Source of the DNA: Chrysoperla carnea
Taxonomy: Eukaryota; Arthropoda; Insecta; Neuroptera; Chrysopidae
DNA length: 64,000 nucleotides
Assembly: GCF_905475395.1 (NCBI RefSeq)
Contig: NC_058338.1
Location: forward strand, 91,063,435-91,127,434
Direction: 5' to 3'
Every line of letters begins with the position of its first letter. The stretch's first letter is position 1. This document shows, one piece after another, positions 12,801-22,778 of this stretch. The notes beneath the pieces are model-generated. The model had not been told where the DNA came from and made no database searches. It worked only from the letters and a program-made list of their open reading frames with translations. A program made the translations under genes and the position numbers.

Positions 12801-15800
12801 ATAATTGTTTTTTCATTCGATTTTAGATTCGAGAAATTACAGAAAATTTAGAATTAACCCAACAAGAAATGACTCGATTACATGAAGAGTTTGATAAATA
12901 TAAAATTCGTGCAACGAATATTCTACGTCAAAATAAAGAAATTAATAGTCCATCACATGATTATCAACGTTTGAGTGAAGAAAGTATTGAACTTAAAATG
13001 CAAATTGAGACATTAAAAAGTCACAATTCAATCTTAAGGTATGTTTAAAATAAAGGATCAAAGGCGTATACAGTAGATCCGCGGTAATTCAGTCCCTATC
13101 TAATCCGCCATCCCTTGTAATCCGAAATATCTTTTCTGAAAACCAAGCGATACTGTTAACTTTCAAGTACCTCGTTTGTAAAACCGTGCAAGAATGTGAG
13201 AATTTAAAGCTATGATTTATTCGTTATAGGAGAGATCTTGGGAGATAAGTTATGCATTTAATGAGTGACCGCTCGTATTAACAATAATCTGAAAATGATC
13301 CAATAGTTACGGCTATTACGAACTTGTAGGTTCGCTCACGCGCATAAATTTAAAGACTTCACTTGCTGACTAAACTTGATTTTTTTCTATACCCTCATAC
13401 GAACAGTTTGCGTCAGTTCCCGTAAAAATCGGTGGTCTACTTTTAAATTTCGAACTCAAAAGTGTTATTTTCTCAACTATTTTAAATTGAACTTTGACAG
13501 TTGTGTGTTTGAAGGCAAAATCATAGCTACCTACCATTTTGCGACACTTTCGGTATACTAACCTGTAATAAAAATAATAATGAGATTTCAGATATCGCAT
13601 TTTCTTATAAAATTGCAGTCACATAAAAAGAAAAAAAATGCTATTTTTGAGATGTTTTTAAAACCAAAATTGTGATAGAAAAAAGTTTTTTACAAAAAAA
13701 CTAATGTAAGAGTTTAAAAAACTACACTTTCGTTTTCAATGGGTGTTAGATTCCTTTGCTCTCATTATTTCAAGAGTTACAGTAATTTAAAATTAAAAGT
13801 GCATTCATTATTTCTAGGCAGATCAGATTAACCATACCGGAGCCCCCAGACATTGAAATTCTCAAGGCTTCTTTTCAGCCGTTTGAAGATCATGATCTCT
13901 TTTCAAGTTGATGAAGGGATGTGAATAAAATAAGATTCGAGTTATTTCCCGTTACGTTATGCACTCATATTATTAATTCCACTACCCGATATCATTTTCT
14001 CTCTATGAAACATTTTCAATTTTTTGTGTGTGCATATGGGGTCCCTAGACAGTTGCCTTCTTTGTCTAATGGTTAATCCGGACCTGTTTCCAATTTTAAT
14101 ATTATTTTTAGCATTCTCGGTTAGTTTGATCGTTCATTTTATTAACCCCCAAACCAAAAAAGGGGTGGTATTAGTTTAACCGCTATCTGTGTGTGTCTGT
14201 CTATCTGTGGCATCGTAGCTCCTAAACGAATGAACCCATGTTGATTTTTTTTGTTTCGTTTGAAAGGTAACTTAATGAAGAGAGTTCTTACATATGTTTC
14301 AAGTGCGAGTTTAGAGTTCCGTATCCGAAAAATTTGTCGGGGGTTTATTAAATTTTGTATTTTAATAATATTTCATTTCATTACGTTTAAATAATTCCTT
14401 TTTCTTCTTCAAAATTTTCAGTAATCAAATAAAATCCCTTGGATTAGAAAATGAAAAATTACAAGAAGAAAAATTAGAAGCAGAAAAGAAATATGAAGAA
14501 TTATTATCAATGTTACAAACATTAAAGAAAGAACATGATGAATTAATTGAAACGAATATGAAACAAACATCAGAGCATAATGAAGCATTACGTGCACAGA
14601 AAATACGTAATGAAACATTATCACAATGTTATAAACAACAAATTACCGAATTAGAGGAGAAACATGTCAAAGAAATGCGTGAATTACAAAAGAAATTACA
14701 TAAACAATCTACCGATTTAAGTCATAAACAATCAAGTCAATTAATTAATAAACCACCAGCATATTTAACGACGAAATCGAGTATCACTGAAGACGTTGAT
14801 ATTAATTTTATGAAACGTGAAGATGCTGAGGTAATTTTATTTTATTTTTAGTCCCCGAACCAAAAAGTTTGTTATAAGTTTGACCGTGTGTGTGTGTGCT
14901 TCTGTCTGTCTGTGGCCTAAATAGAAGAACCAATTTTTTTTTTCGGTTGATATGTAATTTAATGGAGAATGTTCTTAGCTAGCTTCTAATATAATTAATA
15001 CTTTTGTAGGGATCGGAAAGTTTTGATTCAACGTCATTTGGATCACAACCAATTCCATTGGATCAATTATTATCCACTAATACACAAATTTCAAATGTTC
15101 CTCATAATGAAATAATACGTCCACAATCTCCTGGAACGGAATTACGAGCATGTAAAGAACAACTTAATCAACATAAGGCACAAGTTGTTCACTTAACTGG
15201 TGAGCCAAAAAAAATTCATATTTTTTAAGTGAAATTAACAACATTTTCACCGAATTTATTAAGGATATTTGTTTAATTATTTTCAGGTTTACTTTCTGAT
15301 ACTGAAAAAGATGTTGCTAAATTAAGTCAATTAAATGAAATTTTAAAAGAAGAAATTCGTCGACATCAACGCTCTGTCGAACGGGAACAACATGCCGAAA
15401 ATTTAGAATATATGAAAAATGTTATTTTTAAAGTAAGTCTTATAAAAAAAATTACTAGGAAAATTTAAAAAAATGCAACTTTATAGTTAAATTTGGCTAA
15501 GTCATTTTATAAGGGCCTTTAGACTCCGAAGGTTGAGTTTTATTAATGTTGAGGCCTTTTATAGACTGAAAATATAGTCTGAATTATTGGCCCGAGAGTG
15601 GAAAGTTTCGATCAATTTTTTCTATTATATTTAATCGGTTTTTTGTTTTGTTTACAGTTTATAACATCAGGAAATGCTGATGAAAAATCTCACTTAATAC
15701 CCGTACTGAATACAATTTTGAAACTTAGTCCAGATGAAACACAGAAACTTAACGCTGTTGCAAAAGGTATTATTAATTTTTATAAAGTCTATTATTAATT

Positions 15801-16609
15801 TTTATATTGCAGTTTTAGTACAATAAAATTAAATATTTATAAGGAAAAAAGTGTTGCCTCTTTCAAATTTGATATAGTTGTTTATTAGGTTGTAACTTTT
15901 TACCGTAAAATTGACTACTCAGAGAGAGGCTTGAACCTCTTTTTTGGGAGATTTAGAAAAAAATCAGTATTTTACAAATTACAAAAAAAAGTATGAAAAC
16001 AGTAAAAAACTGAAACCAGTAATTGTACACATTTTTATTTTTTATTCGACTTACTAGCTTCGAAATTAACTGAGATAAGTTTTAAGATCGTGCATTTTTT
16101 ATCTCTTATTTTTTGCTGTAGTCCACTTTATACTAAAAATGTTATATTTTCGGTTTGATTTATATACGCTATGCTTTAATCTTTCATATTTCGATCAATT
16201 TTTAACCTAGAAAGAAGATTAAAACTTTTTTTAAATCCCCCAAAATGGAGTTTAAGTAAACAACAACACCCCCCCCCCCCATGGTATTCGTTTTTTCGGT
16301 ACGCAGTTTTTACAATCAATCGTATCAATCAACTGTACCAAATTTCAAAGATGCAACTGTTTTTTTTTTATTACCATGAATTTTTTTAATAATTTTATTT
16401 TACTATTTAAAGAAGCTATTTAATTGAGTTTTAGTTTGTAATATTACGTAATTATTTTTGTAATATTAGGTAATTAATATTACGCAATATTCGTAATATT
16501 GCGTAATTATATTCATAATTTATTTTTGTTTAATTTAGGAATCGATCCTGCAACTGGTCGTCCTGCATGGAGCGCTTATTTACCTTTACCAAAGTGGCCA
16601 GGAACATAA
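3897..16609 (+). CDS. GCC2: GCC2/GCC185-like trans-Golgi golgin with GRIP domain (10 exons)
   Basis: Long coiled-coil tether of the trans-Golgi network; the vertebrate GCC2/GCC185 family captures endosome-derived vesicles and binds Golgi small GTPases through its C-terminal GRIP region. Exons: 3897-5007, 6056-9430, 10306-10520, 11558-12322, 12827-13038, 14422-14830, 15010-15199, 15287-15432, 15658-15766 and 16539-16609. All junctions are GT-AG, and the sum is 6603 nt (2200 aa plus stop), against about 1680 aa for human GCC2. The N terminus (KLSLEDMSKEELIKKCKSIL then FLTQKAK) resembles the N-terminal motif of GCC2. Residues about 30-2100 are almost all coiled coil. The GRIP domain is at about 2128-2177 (ENLEYMKNVIFKFITSGNAD, Tyr2134; LPV-type core continues as IPVLNTILKLSPDETQKL). 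It ends in a WSAYLP tail like the WASYLHSW tail of human GCC2. AATAAA is at 16709-16714. Introns carry LINE and foldback insertions. Confidence 0.9.
5008..6055 (+). other. Golgin intron 1
   Basis: GT-AG intron of 1048 bp. It is AT-rich, with several short near-palindromic stretches around 5290-5560 made of variants of CGAATCATTTT and AACGATTT, which look like an old small transposon. A 74-codon frame at 5626-5850 has no recognisable domain and lies within the intron; I do not call it a gene. Confidence 0.5.
7300..8550 (+). repeat. Tandem intragenic duplication in the golgin coiled coil
   Basis: Inside golgin exon 2 a block of about 88-92 codons is repeated in tandem. Each clear copy opens with a variant of ENLKQELEKEQN and contains INDLNVEIEKL. 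Boundaries by eye: a degenerate copy from about 7300 to 7500, then 7501-7776 (92 codons), 7777-8040 (88), 8041-8310 (90), and a diverged copy from 8311 to about 8550. The second and third are nearly identical even at the DNA level over the first half, so their duplication is recent. Lengths differ by whole codons, so the frame is kept, though heptad phase may shift between copies. Confidence 0.8.
9620..10160 (+). repeat. Dispersed repeat, copy 1 (golgin intron 2)
   Basis: About 500 bp that recurs in the same orientation at about 62440-62930 (second esterase, intron 2). Shared landmarks in order: GAATCGATTTTT, TTTCCGAAACG, CGGTTTTGAATTTTT, GGATAAGATTTCTGAAAATT (GGAATAAGATT in the other copy), and CAGACACCTTTTTTGG-like sequence. 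It is non-coding with no clear terminal repeats and sits in introns of two unrelated genes. It is probably a transposon-derived family; its class is unknown. Confidence 0.65.
10565..10620 (+). repeat. GTTGCAACCCCGCCA repeat, copy 1
   Basis: Short shared block with an inverted core (GTTGCAACCCCGCCAACTGG then CGATAGTAATTC). It matches 34236-34285 in Gasz intron 7 (GTTGCAACCCCGCCAGCTGA then CGATAATAATTC). It is probably the end of a non-autonomous element. Confidence 0.5.
10830..11430 (+). mobile_element. Decayed LINE 3' fragment in golgin intron 3
   Basis: Relic of the same LINE family found at 49192-50170 on the other strand. Shared pieces: an MNVNLVW segment (about 11030-11055) from the end of the RNase H domain, a GHWLDVRHTERLDHGLLQEL stretch and a CHCLALAMGRWTYL zinc-knuckle segment matching CHCPALVMRRWTYL. 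The 3' end GGTCTAAGTGTGTCCCACC is also shared. It is broken by frameshifts and lacks everything upstream of RNase H. A different dispersed repeat, beginning AGTTGCAACCCCGCCA, lies just before it at about 10565-10620. Confidence 0.7.
12343..12690 (+). repeat. Partial copy of the 28.7-kb foldback element (golgin intron 4)
   Basis: Begins about 20 bases after the exon 4 donor with GCCGGAATGCATAGG, then AAACAGCACCGATTTTAATG, AACATTCAGCCAACTTAACC and further landmarks in the same order as 28701-29060. It contains one internal unit (GATTACGAATCCGATGTCAG through TTTATCGTCCAAACT) and no right arm. The full-length relative is the element in Gasz intron 1. Confidence 0.7.
13039..14421 (+). other. Golgin intron 5 with one dispersed repeat
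   Basis: GT-AG intron of 1383 bp. Most is unremarkable AT-rich sequence with overlapping short frames on both strands near 13370-13600. A dispersed repeat occupies about 14135-14345 (listed separately). Confidence 0.5.
14135..14345 (+). repeat. CCCCGAACCAAAAA repeat family, copy 1
   Basis: Starts with CCCCCAAACCAAAAAAGG and continues through GTTTAACCGCTATC, a (TGTG/TCTG)n tract, GGCATCGTAGC and a GTTCTTA block. The same order is seen at 14851-15000 (golgin intron 6, nearly filling it) and 54008-54260 (esterase intron 5). A short inverse fragment lies at about 23640-23680. It is a non-coding dispersed element of unknown class. Confidence 0.6.
14851..15000 (+). repeat. CCCCGAACCAAAAA repeat family, copy 2
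   Basis: Shorter copy with GTCCCCGAACCAAAAAG, GTTATAAGTTTGACCG, a TG/TC-rich tract and TTTAATGGAGAATGTTCTTA. It makes up most of golgin intron 6 (14831-15009), so this intron was largely built or enlarged by the insertion. Confidence 0.6.
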
Positions 16610-19090
16610 TATTTATATAAATTTTAAGTAAAAATCATTCCTAATTGTATGCAATATTGTAAAAAAAATATTTAACTGTATTATAATTTAAACAAAAATT
16701 ATTTAAAAAATAAAAAATTTTATATATATTTTAAGAACCATTTTTAATATATTTAATTGTATACCTTTTTTACAGCACATCGCCAGTTAGAAAAAGTTAT
16801 AAATGGCTCGTAAAAAAGTTTAAATTAAAATTCGTCGCAGAAGTAAATATATTCTGCAATTCAAACGTGTTATCTCAATGGTCTACATGAGAGTTATTTT
16901 TTTCAGGAGATATATCATCGATAGAAGACTCGTGCTATTTTTAAAGTTCTTTCCAAAGAAACCCTATACGGTGTATGCATAGAATCTTGCGAATAAAATT
17001 GAAGAATGAAACTTTTTTAATCCACCCAATGGGGATGATGACAAAATTTTTTTAACATTTTAGGTGAAGAATTCTTCCTGCACGGACTTACTTGAAAATC
17101 TTAAATTTGTCGGCGACAAATTAACCAATCTAAGTGATAGATATATTAGATTTAAGGTCTCCAAACAACCCCCTATGGCATGAATGAACAAAAAAATCTA
17201 GTGTCAAAACTGCACTGAACTAATTTGAAATATGTATCAAGGTATATTAATTTTAGTCCTAAAGTTTGTAACGCTAATATTGATGATACGAACAAAATAT
17301 TGGTATAGGTGTTAATAAAATCACTTAATTAATCCATTTCCGTTTGTTCTTCCGTCCATCCGTCTGTTTGTCAGCACGATAAGTCAAAAAAAAAAAATCT
17401 CGTGCTGAAATTTTTAAACCGTGTTCAGGAAATAAAAAGTGAGGTCGAGTTCATAAATGAGTAACAAAATTTATTTGGATCTTCCGTAAGAGATATAACA
17501 AAACCTTAAATTTAAATACTATTCCTTATAAAAAATCAACCAACTGTGAGGATGTAAATTAGGGCAAAAATTGAAAGAAGAGTTGAAAATTTGTAGGTAG
17601 CTTCAACTAGTGAGCTTTGTGAAAAAATTTCTAAAAACGAAAAATAAAAAATGTAGAAAAGACTTTCAAACCACTGACTATAATTTTAACAATTAACTCA
17701 GTCAATTGTTGGTTTTCACTTATTACTTTAAAATTCACAGTTATCATTAACCGATAAAAAATCTGATTAGAATGGATTACCGCATTTAAATTACTAGAAT
17801 TGCGACATATTTTACAATAATTATTTCGCAATGTGTTTTAACTATTCGATGGAGTATTTCAAATCTTAGTACACTGAAAAAAAACATTTTCAAGAAATGT
17901 TAGAAGTTGTTACAATCTTGAAAAATAATAAATGAATGTTGTGTGTCTTGATAAAGCTTATCACAATCCTTAATTTGATTTTAATGATAAGGGATATCAA
18001 TAATATGTTAATTTATTTATCTAATTAAATATCTCAAAACCTTATCGAAATCATCTCTCCCAAAATAAATAAGATTCTATAAAGATTTCCTTTTAATTAA
18101 AATCGATATGATAAATCAGTTTTCGATATTTATTGGCTAGAAAGGTGACGATGTAAGGCTTACGATTGAGGAGTTTTAATAAATTTGAAAAAGAACTATA
18201 AGCATAAGAAATACTTGTAATTCCTACTTCTCAGATTCTAGATTCAAAATTGCTTTTAATTTAGGAATAAAACTTTGATTTGAGACTGTGTTTTCGTGAT
18301 TCGTGGACAACTGATATCCGAGCAGGTATTTGGAAATAGTCAATCTCCAGAAACAACCCAGCATGCCAAACCATAGTATACTGTTTCAGCGTCTACGTGA
18401 GAAGCTGGAAGAGGCAGTATGTCACTGGGGGAGGCAAAATGGTGTTGGAAGCAAGATAGGGCGAACATCTTAAAGATAATTAGTCCAGGGTCCCAGGCAG
18501 CAGTAACCTGCTTTCAGATAAATGCACAATAGAATAAGAGTGTGACATCAACCCCTGGCAAAAATAACATAGTAGCTAAGATAACAAGATATATGCAATG
18601 ATGATGTCCAACTTCAAAAAGCAGGAGGAAAGGTTCATCGAATTTAAAATGCCTGTAAGCGACCGATTAGAATACCTATATCGATTAGGTAAACAATGAT
18701 TCAAATCATCAACACATGAATATAATTAAAAATTAAGTAGAGTTAGTATATAATTGACAAAAGTTAATATTTTTCATTAATTAAATTAAATGCAAATAAT
18801 TATATTAATAAAATTAAACAAATTAATCAAAATCGAAATTTTAAATAAAATAATTTATGCGGGAAAATTTTGAATTAAATAAGGTCATTAATATCCGGAT
18901 GCATTCTGATTGGTTGAAACATAAACCATATTAATTATTTCAAATTGAAATAATTAATAAAAAAATAATACAATTGTAATAAAAATAGTTTTAATAAATT
19001 TTTTAGAATTAATTACACAATATTATTTAATAAATTTTCATAAATATATAAATATCGATAATCATATAATATTATGATCAATATCCTACC
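16610..19090. other. Intergenic region between golgin and EF-1alpha
   Basis: Holds the golgin 3' UTR (AATAAA at 16709-16714), a dispersed repeat at about 17270-17730, and a GC-richer patch at about 18280-18680 that stands out from its surroundings but gives no long frame on either strand; it is probably old transposon debris. The stretch 18690-19090 is extremely AT-rich and leads into the EF-1alpha promoter. I see no gene. Confidence 0.5.
17270..17735 (+). repeat. GTCAGTCAATTG-ended dispersed element, copy 1
   Basis: Shared landmarks in fixed order: TTGGTATAGGTGTT, a CCGTCTGTTTGTCAGCACG-type TG/TC block, ACGATAAGTCAAAAA, a GTGTTCAGG..TAAAAAGTGAGG block, a CTTATAAAAAATCAAC block and the end ACTCAGTCAATTGTTGGTTT. 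Two more copies in the same orientation are at 36280-36795 and 41690-42190, and a reverse fragment is at about 44560-44720. It has no coding capacity. Confidence 0.65.
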
Positions 19091-19096
19091 CCCACT

Positions 19097-20071
19097 GATA
19101 AAAAACATTGTTAGAACTCTGCGCATGAACTTTGAAATACCGAGTTCATCCTCTTTCTGCCGTGGTAACTGGAGGTGAGTGTGTGTTCTGTAGTTTCTAC
19201 TAACAAATCATAAAATATCATTTTAATTCATCCATCATCAAATTCAGGTACTGTTTTATATTTGTTTAATTTTCAATAAATATTGTTAATATTGAAATAT
19301 TTTTCGTATATTTTTATTCAATTTCAATTTATTGGTAAATACTTTTTCATGTTTGTAATGCCGGTTTTTCGCAAAATGGCACATGCATGATTTTTATCTT
19401 ATTGAATTTTAGTATTAATTCTTTTTCTATAAAGGGTTGTACTTCAAATAAGATCAAAATCATATTAAATTCAGTTAATATTATTTTTATATTAGTTTTA
19501 TTCGATATTTAATTAATGTCTGCCATATTTAAAGTAGTCTAGTCTGTTCAAGTCTTGTGTATTTGTCAGTGTTCGATAAAATTACCAGGCTTTGTATTCA
19601 ATATTTTATTGATTTAAGTATGTCAGGAACTTTATTTATTTATTAATATTTATAAAAATCTCATTGTGGGGTTAAATTTATTATTTTAATCTAATTAAAT
19701 TATTTTCTTTTTATTACAAAAAGACGTCATTGGGGAGTTAATATTTTTTCTTTTTTATACGTGAGTTTATGATTTTTTTAATTAGTTGTTAGGTGGAACT
19801 AAAAATTTGAACAGTATTGTGAAATCATCCTTCAGTTGAGTTTTATACTTCGAATTGAAAGGTAGATACCGTTTCCATTACACGTGGTGATTGGTGCCGA
19901 CCATCTTGGTTTACTTAACATAAAAAAAAATCAACTTCATTTTTCAAAGCTTTCTAAAATCATTTCATTTATATTAAATTACTGTGTTTTTTTTTTGGGT
20001 TCGTTTTTTAATTTGGTTTATTGTTTTGTTAGTTTACAGTAAATAAAACAGCCGAACATTCCTAAATCAAA
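19097..20071 (+). promoter_or_regulatory. EF-1alpha promoter, TOP-like start and 5' UTR intron
   Basis: A pyrimidine tract CATCCTCTTTCTGCCG (about 19147-19161) looks like the TOP start used by translation-factor mRNAs, which puts them under growth control. A GATAAAAAA box lies about 50 bases upstream (near 19097). The leader exon would end at 19174 before GTGAGT. A UTR intron runs 19175-20039 with acceptor TTTACAG, and the second leader piece 20040-20071 leads to the ATG (AATCAAAATGGG). This leader-intron structure is common in animal EF-1alpha genes. The start site is inferred, not shown. Confidence 0.55.
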
Positions 20072-22778
20072 ATGGGTAAAGAAAAGACACATATTAACAT
20101 CGTCGTAATTGGCCACGTCGACTCTGGTAAATCAACAACCACTGGTCATTTAATCTACAAATGTGGTGGTATCGACAAACGTACAATCGAAAAGTTCGAA
20201 AAGGAAGCCCAAGAAATGGGTAAAGGTTCCTTCAAATATGCTTGGGTTTTGGACAAATTGAAAGCTGAACGTGAACGTGGTATCACCATCGATATTGCTT
20301 TATGGAAATTCGAAACAGCTAAATACTATGTAACCATTATTGATGCACCTGGTCACAGAGATTTCATTAAGAACATGATTACTGGTACATCTCAAGCTGA
20401 TTGTGCTGTATTGATCGTAGCCGCTGGTACTGGTGAATTCGAAGCTGGTATCTCAAAGAATGGACAAACCCGTGAACACGCTTTACTCGCCTTCACATTG
20501 GGTGTGAAACAATTGATTGTTGGTGTTAACAAGATGGACTCAACTGAACCACCATACAGTGAATCCCGTTTCGAGGAAATCAAAAAAGAAGTATCATCAT
20601 ACATTAAGAAGATTGGTTACAATCCAGCTGCTGTTGCTTTCGTACCAATCTCTGGTTGGCACGGAGACAACATGTTGGAAGCATCCGACAAAATGCCATG
20701 GTTCAAGGGATGGGCTATTGAACGTAAAGAAGGTAAAGCTGATGGTAAATGTTTAATTGAAGCTTTGGATGCCATCTTACCACCATCAAGACCAACTGAA
20801 AAACCACTTCGTCTTCCTCTCCAGGTAAATATCAATCTACTATTTTTTTAACGTCATTTATTTTACTTACATACCATGATCAAAAACACTTTCACCATTA
20901 TTTCATCAAATCTGTTCTTACCCAAAAAAGAAACTTTGCTATCTTTTACTATAATCGTACAAAGCTTTATAAAATTATTCTTGAAGCTGAATATTTCGTG
21001 AGATATAAGCTTCCAAAGTTATTAAAAACTTAGTCTTCTTACAATGATGGAATCACTAAAAATCTTGATTGAAACTTTCCAATTATATTGATGGGGGCGG
21101 GAGCTTTAAATGTTATAAAGTACTGAAGTTAGAAAATAAATATGTTTAAGGGGGGAGCCTTTTTACTTAAAAATCGTATAAAATAAACTTGACGAAAATT
21201 AAATCTCCATTTTATTATCTTATAATTTTTCAGTCACGTGCGAAAAAGAACCACGTGATTCTGGAAAAAATACGGATGTAGTTATCCCGTTATTTGAATG
21301 TTATCTATTTTCAAAGCTTTTCAAACTATTTACAGTTGTTTAAATATATATTTTTTCTAAAGCCTCTAGAATTCTCTTCATATATTAAAGAAGTCCACAA
21401 AAAAAAAAGAAGTCCATAAAAAATTGTAATTGAAATAATCTCTGCTCTAATTAATTTTCACTCTCGAGCATACATCAATAATCACGTGATCACTATTTTT
21501 AATTAGCGCATAAAAAATAGGTTCCTAGCGCAAGAGCTAAGTTAGTAAAGCGAATTCCCTCAGTAATTAAAAAAATATCACACTGCTGTCATTTTTAAAG
21601 AATTTTAATTTCGAAAGCGCATAGAAACAAAATCTTATTCTTTTTCATAAAAAATATCACACAAATCACCACCCCAACCCCTTGTTTATCATTCGATTTT
21701 TTTATTAACCATCTTGGAATTTCAAACCCCCTTCTTGATACCAAATTTTATTCAAACCGGACTTAAATTTCAACCGAATTGTATATATGCGAATAAATTT
21801 AAATGAAAATATGTAGACGTTATGATTTTCAAAGTTTAAAAATATCTAACGCGTTATTTGGAATATTTGAAATATCGATCTTAAAAGAAAACTATGAAAA
21901 TTCATTTCACATTAATGCTTTTTAATGAATTCCATAAAAACTTAATAAATTAAGCTACAATTATTTTACGCGTGTTTGACTTGACCCCTCATGTGGCCTA
22001 TTTTTTTTAATGATGAGATCTATTTTACTTGTGACCACGTGATCAATAGTAATGGCTTAATCTTTGCTGAAATATACTTCAGAAAATTCGAGGAAATTGT
22101 ATTTAAATGTTCGAGAATAATAAATAGATTTTTCTTTTGTTATAGGATGTCTACAAAATAGGAGGTATTGGAACAGTACCAGTAGGTCGTGTTGAAACTG
22201 GTGTATTGAAACCAGGTATGGTTGTAGTATTCGCTCCAGCTGCACTTACTACTGAAGTAAAATCCGTTGAAATGCATCACGAAGCTTTACAAGAAGCCGT
22301 ACCCGGTGACAATGTTGGTTTCAACGTTAAGAACGTATCAGTCAAAGAATTACGAAGAGGTTACGTAGCTGGTGACTCCAAGAACGCTCCACCACGAGGT
22401 GCTGCTGATTTTACCGCCCAAGTAATTGTACTCAACCATCCTGGTCAAATTAGCAACGGTTACACTCCAGTATTGGATTGTCACACCGCTCACATAGCAT
22501 GTAAATTCGCTGAAATTAAAGAAAAATGTGACCGTCGTACTGGTAAAACAACTGAAGAAAATCCAAAATCAATCAAATCAGGTGATGCTGCTATCGTAAA
22601 CTTAGTACCAACAAAACCATTGTGTGTTGAAGCTTTCCAAGAATTTCCACCACTTGGTCGTTTCGCTGTACGTGATATGAGACAAACCGTTGCTGTAGGT
22701 GTTATTAAATCTGTCAACTTTAAAGATGCCTCTGGTAAAGTAACAAAAGCCGCCGAAAAAGCCCAAAAGAAGAAATAA
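20072..22778 (+). CDS. eEF1A: Translation elongation factor 1-alpha
   Basis: GTPase that delivers aminoacyl-tRNA to the ribosomal A site in the cytosol. Exons 20072-20824 and 22146-22778, GT-AG, phase 0, joined between LPLQ and DVYKIGG; 1386 nt, 461 aa, the usual length for insects (about 462). Nucleotide-binding motifs are intact: GHVDSGKS at residues 14-21, DAPGH at 91-95 and NKMD at 153-156. Domain 2 opens at the exon junction, and domain 3 ends in the usual basic [10 protein letters not shown] tail. Conservation is near complete and the codons are richer in C-ending forms than neighbouring genes, as in highly expressed genes. The intron (20825-22145) has four CACGTG sites. AATAAA at 23420-23425 would give a 3' UTR of about 650 bases, with an earlier purine-rich (GAT)n tract near 23040. 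Confidence 0.98.
21235..22041 (+). promoter_or_regulatory. Cluster of four CACGTG E-boxes in the EF-1alpha intron
   Basis: CACGTG occurs at 21235-21240, 21252-21257, 21483-21488 and 22036-22041, three of them as CACGTGAT. In sequence this AT-rich the hexamer should be rare (well below one expected in the whole intron by base composition). CACGTG is the site for Myc/Max-type bHLH proteins, which drive translation genes; use here is inference. Confidence 0.4.

Noticed and set aside
13370-13600. Overlapping frames on both strands in golgin intron 5
   Set aside because: Short, mutually overlapping, without domain or codon bias, inside a well-supported intron.
20392-20835. Minus-strand frames over EF-1alpha exon 1
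   Set aside because: Antisense shadows of a highly biased coding exon; the sense frame is beyond doubt.
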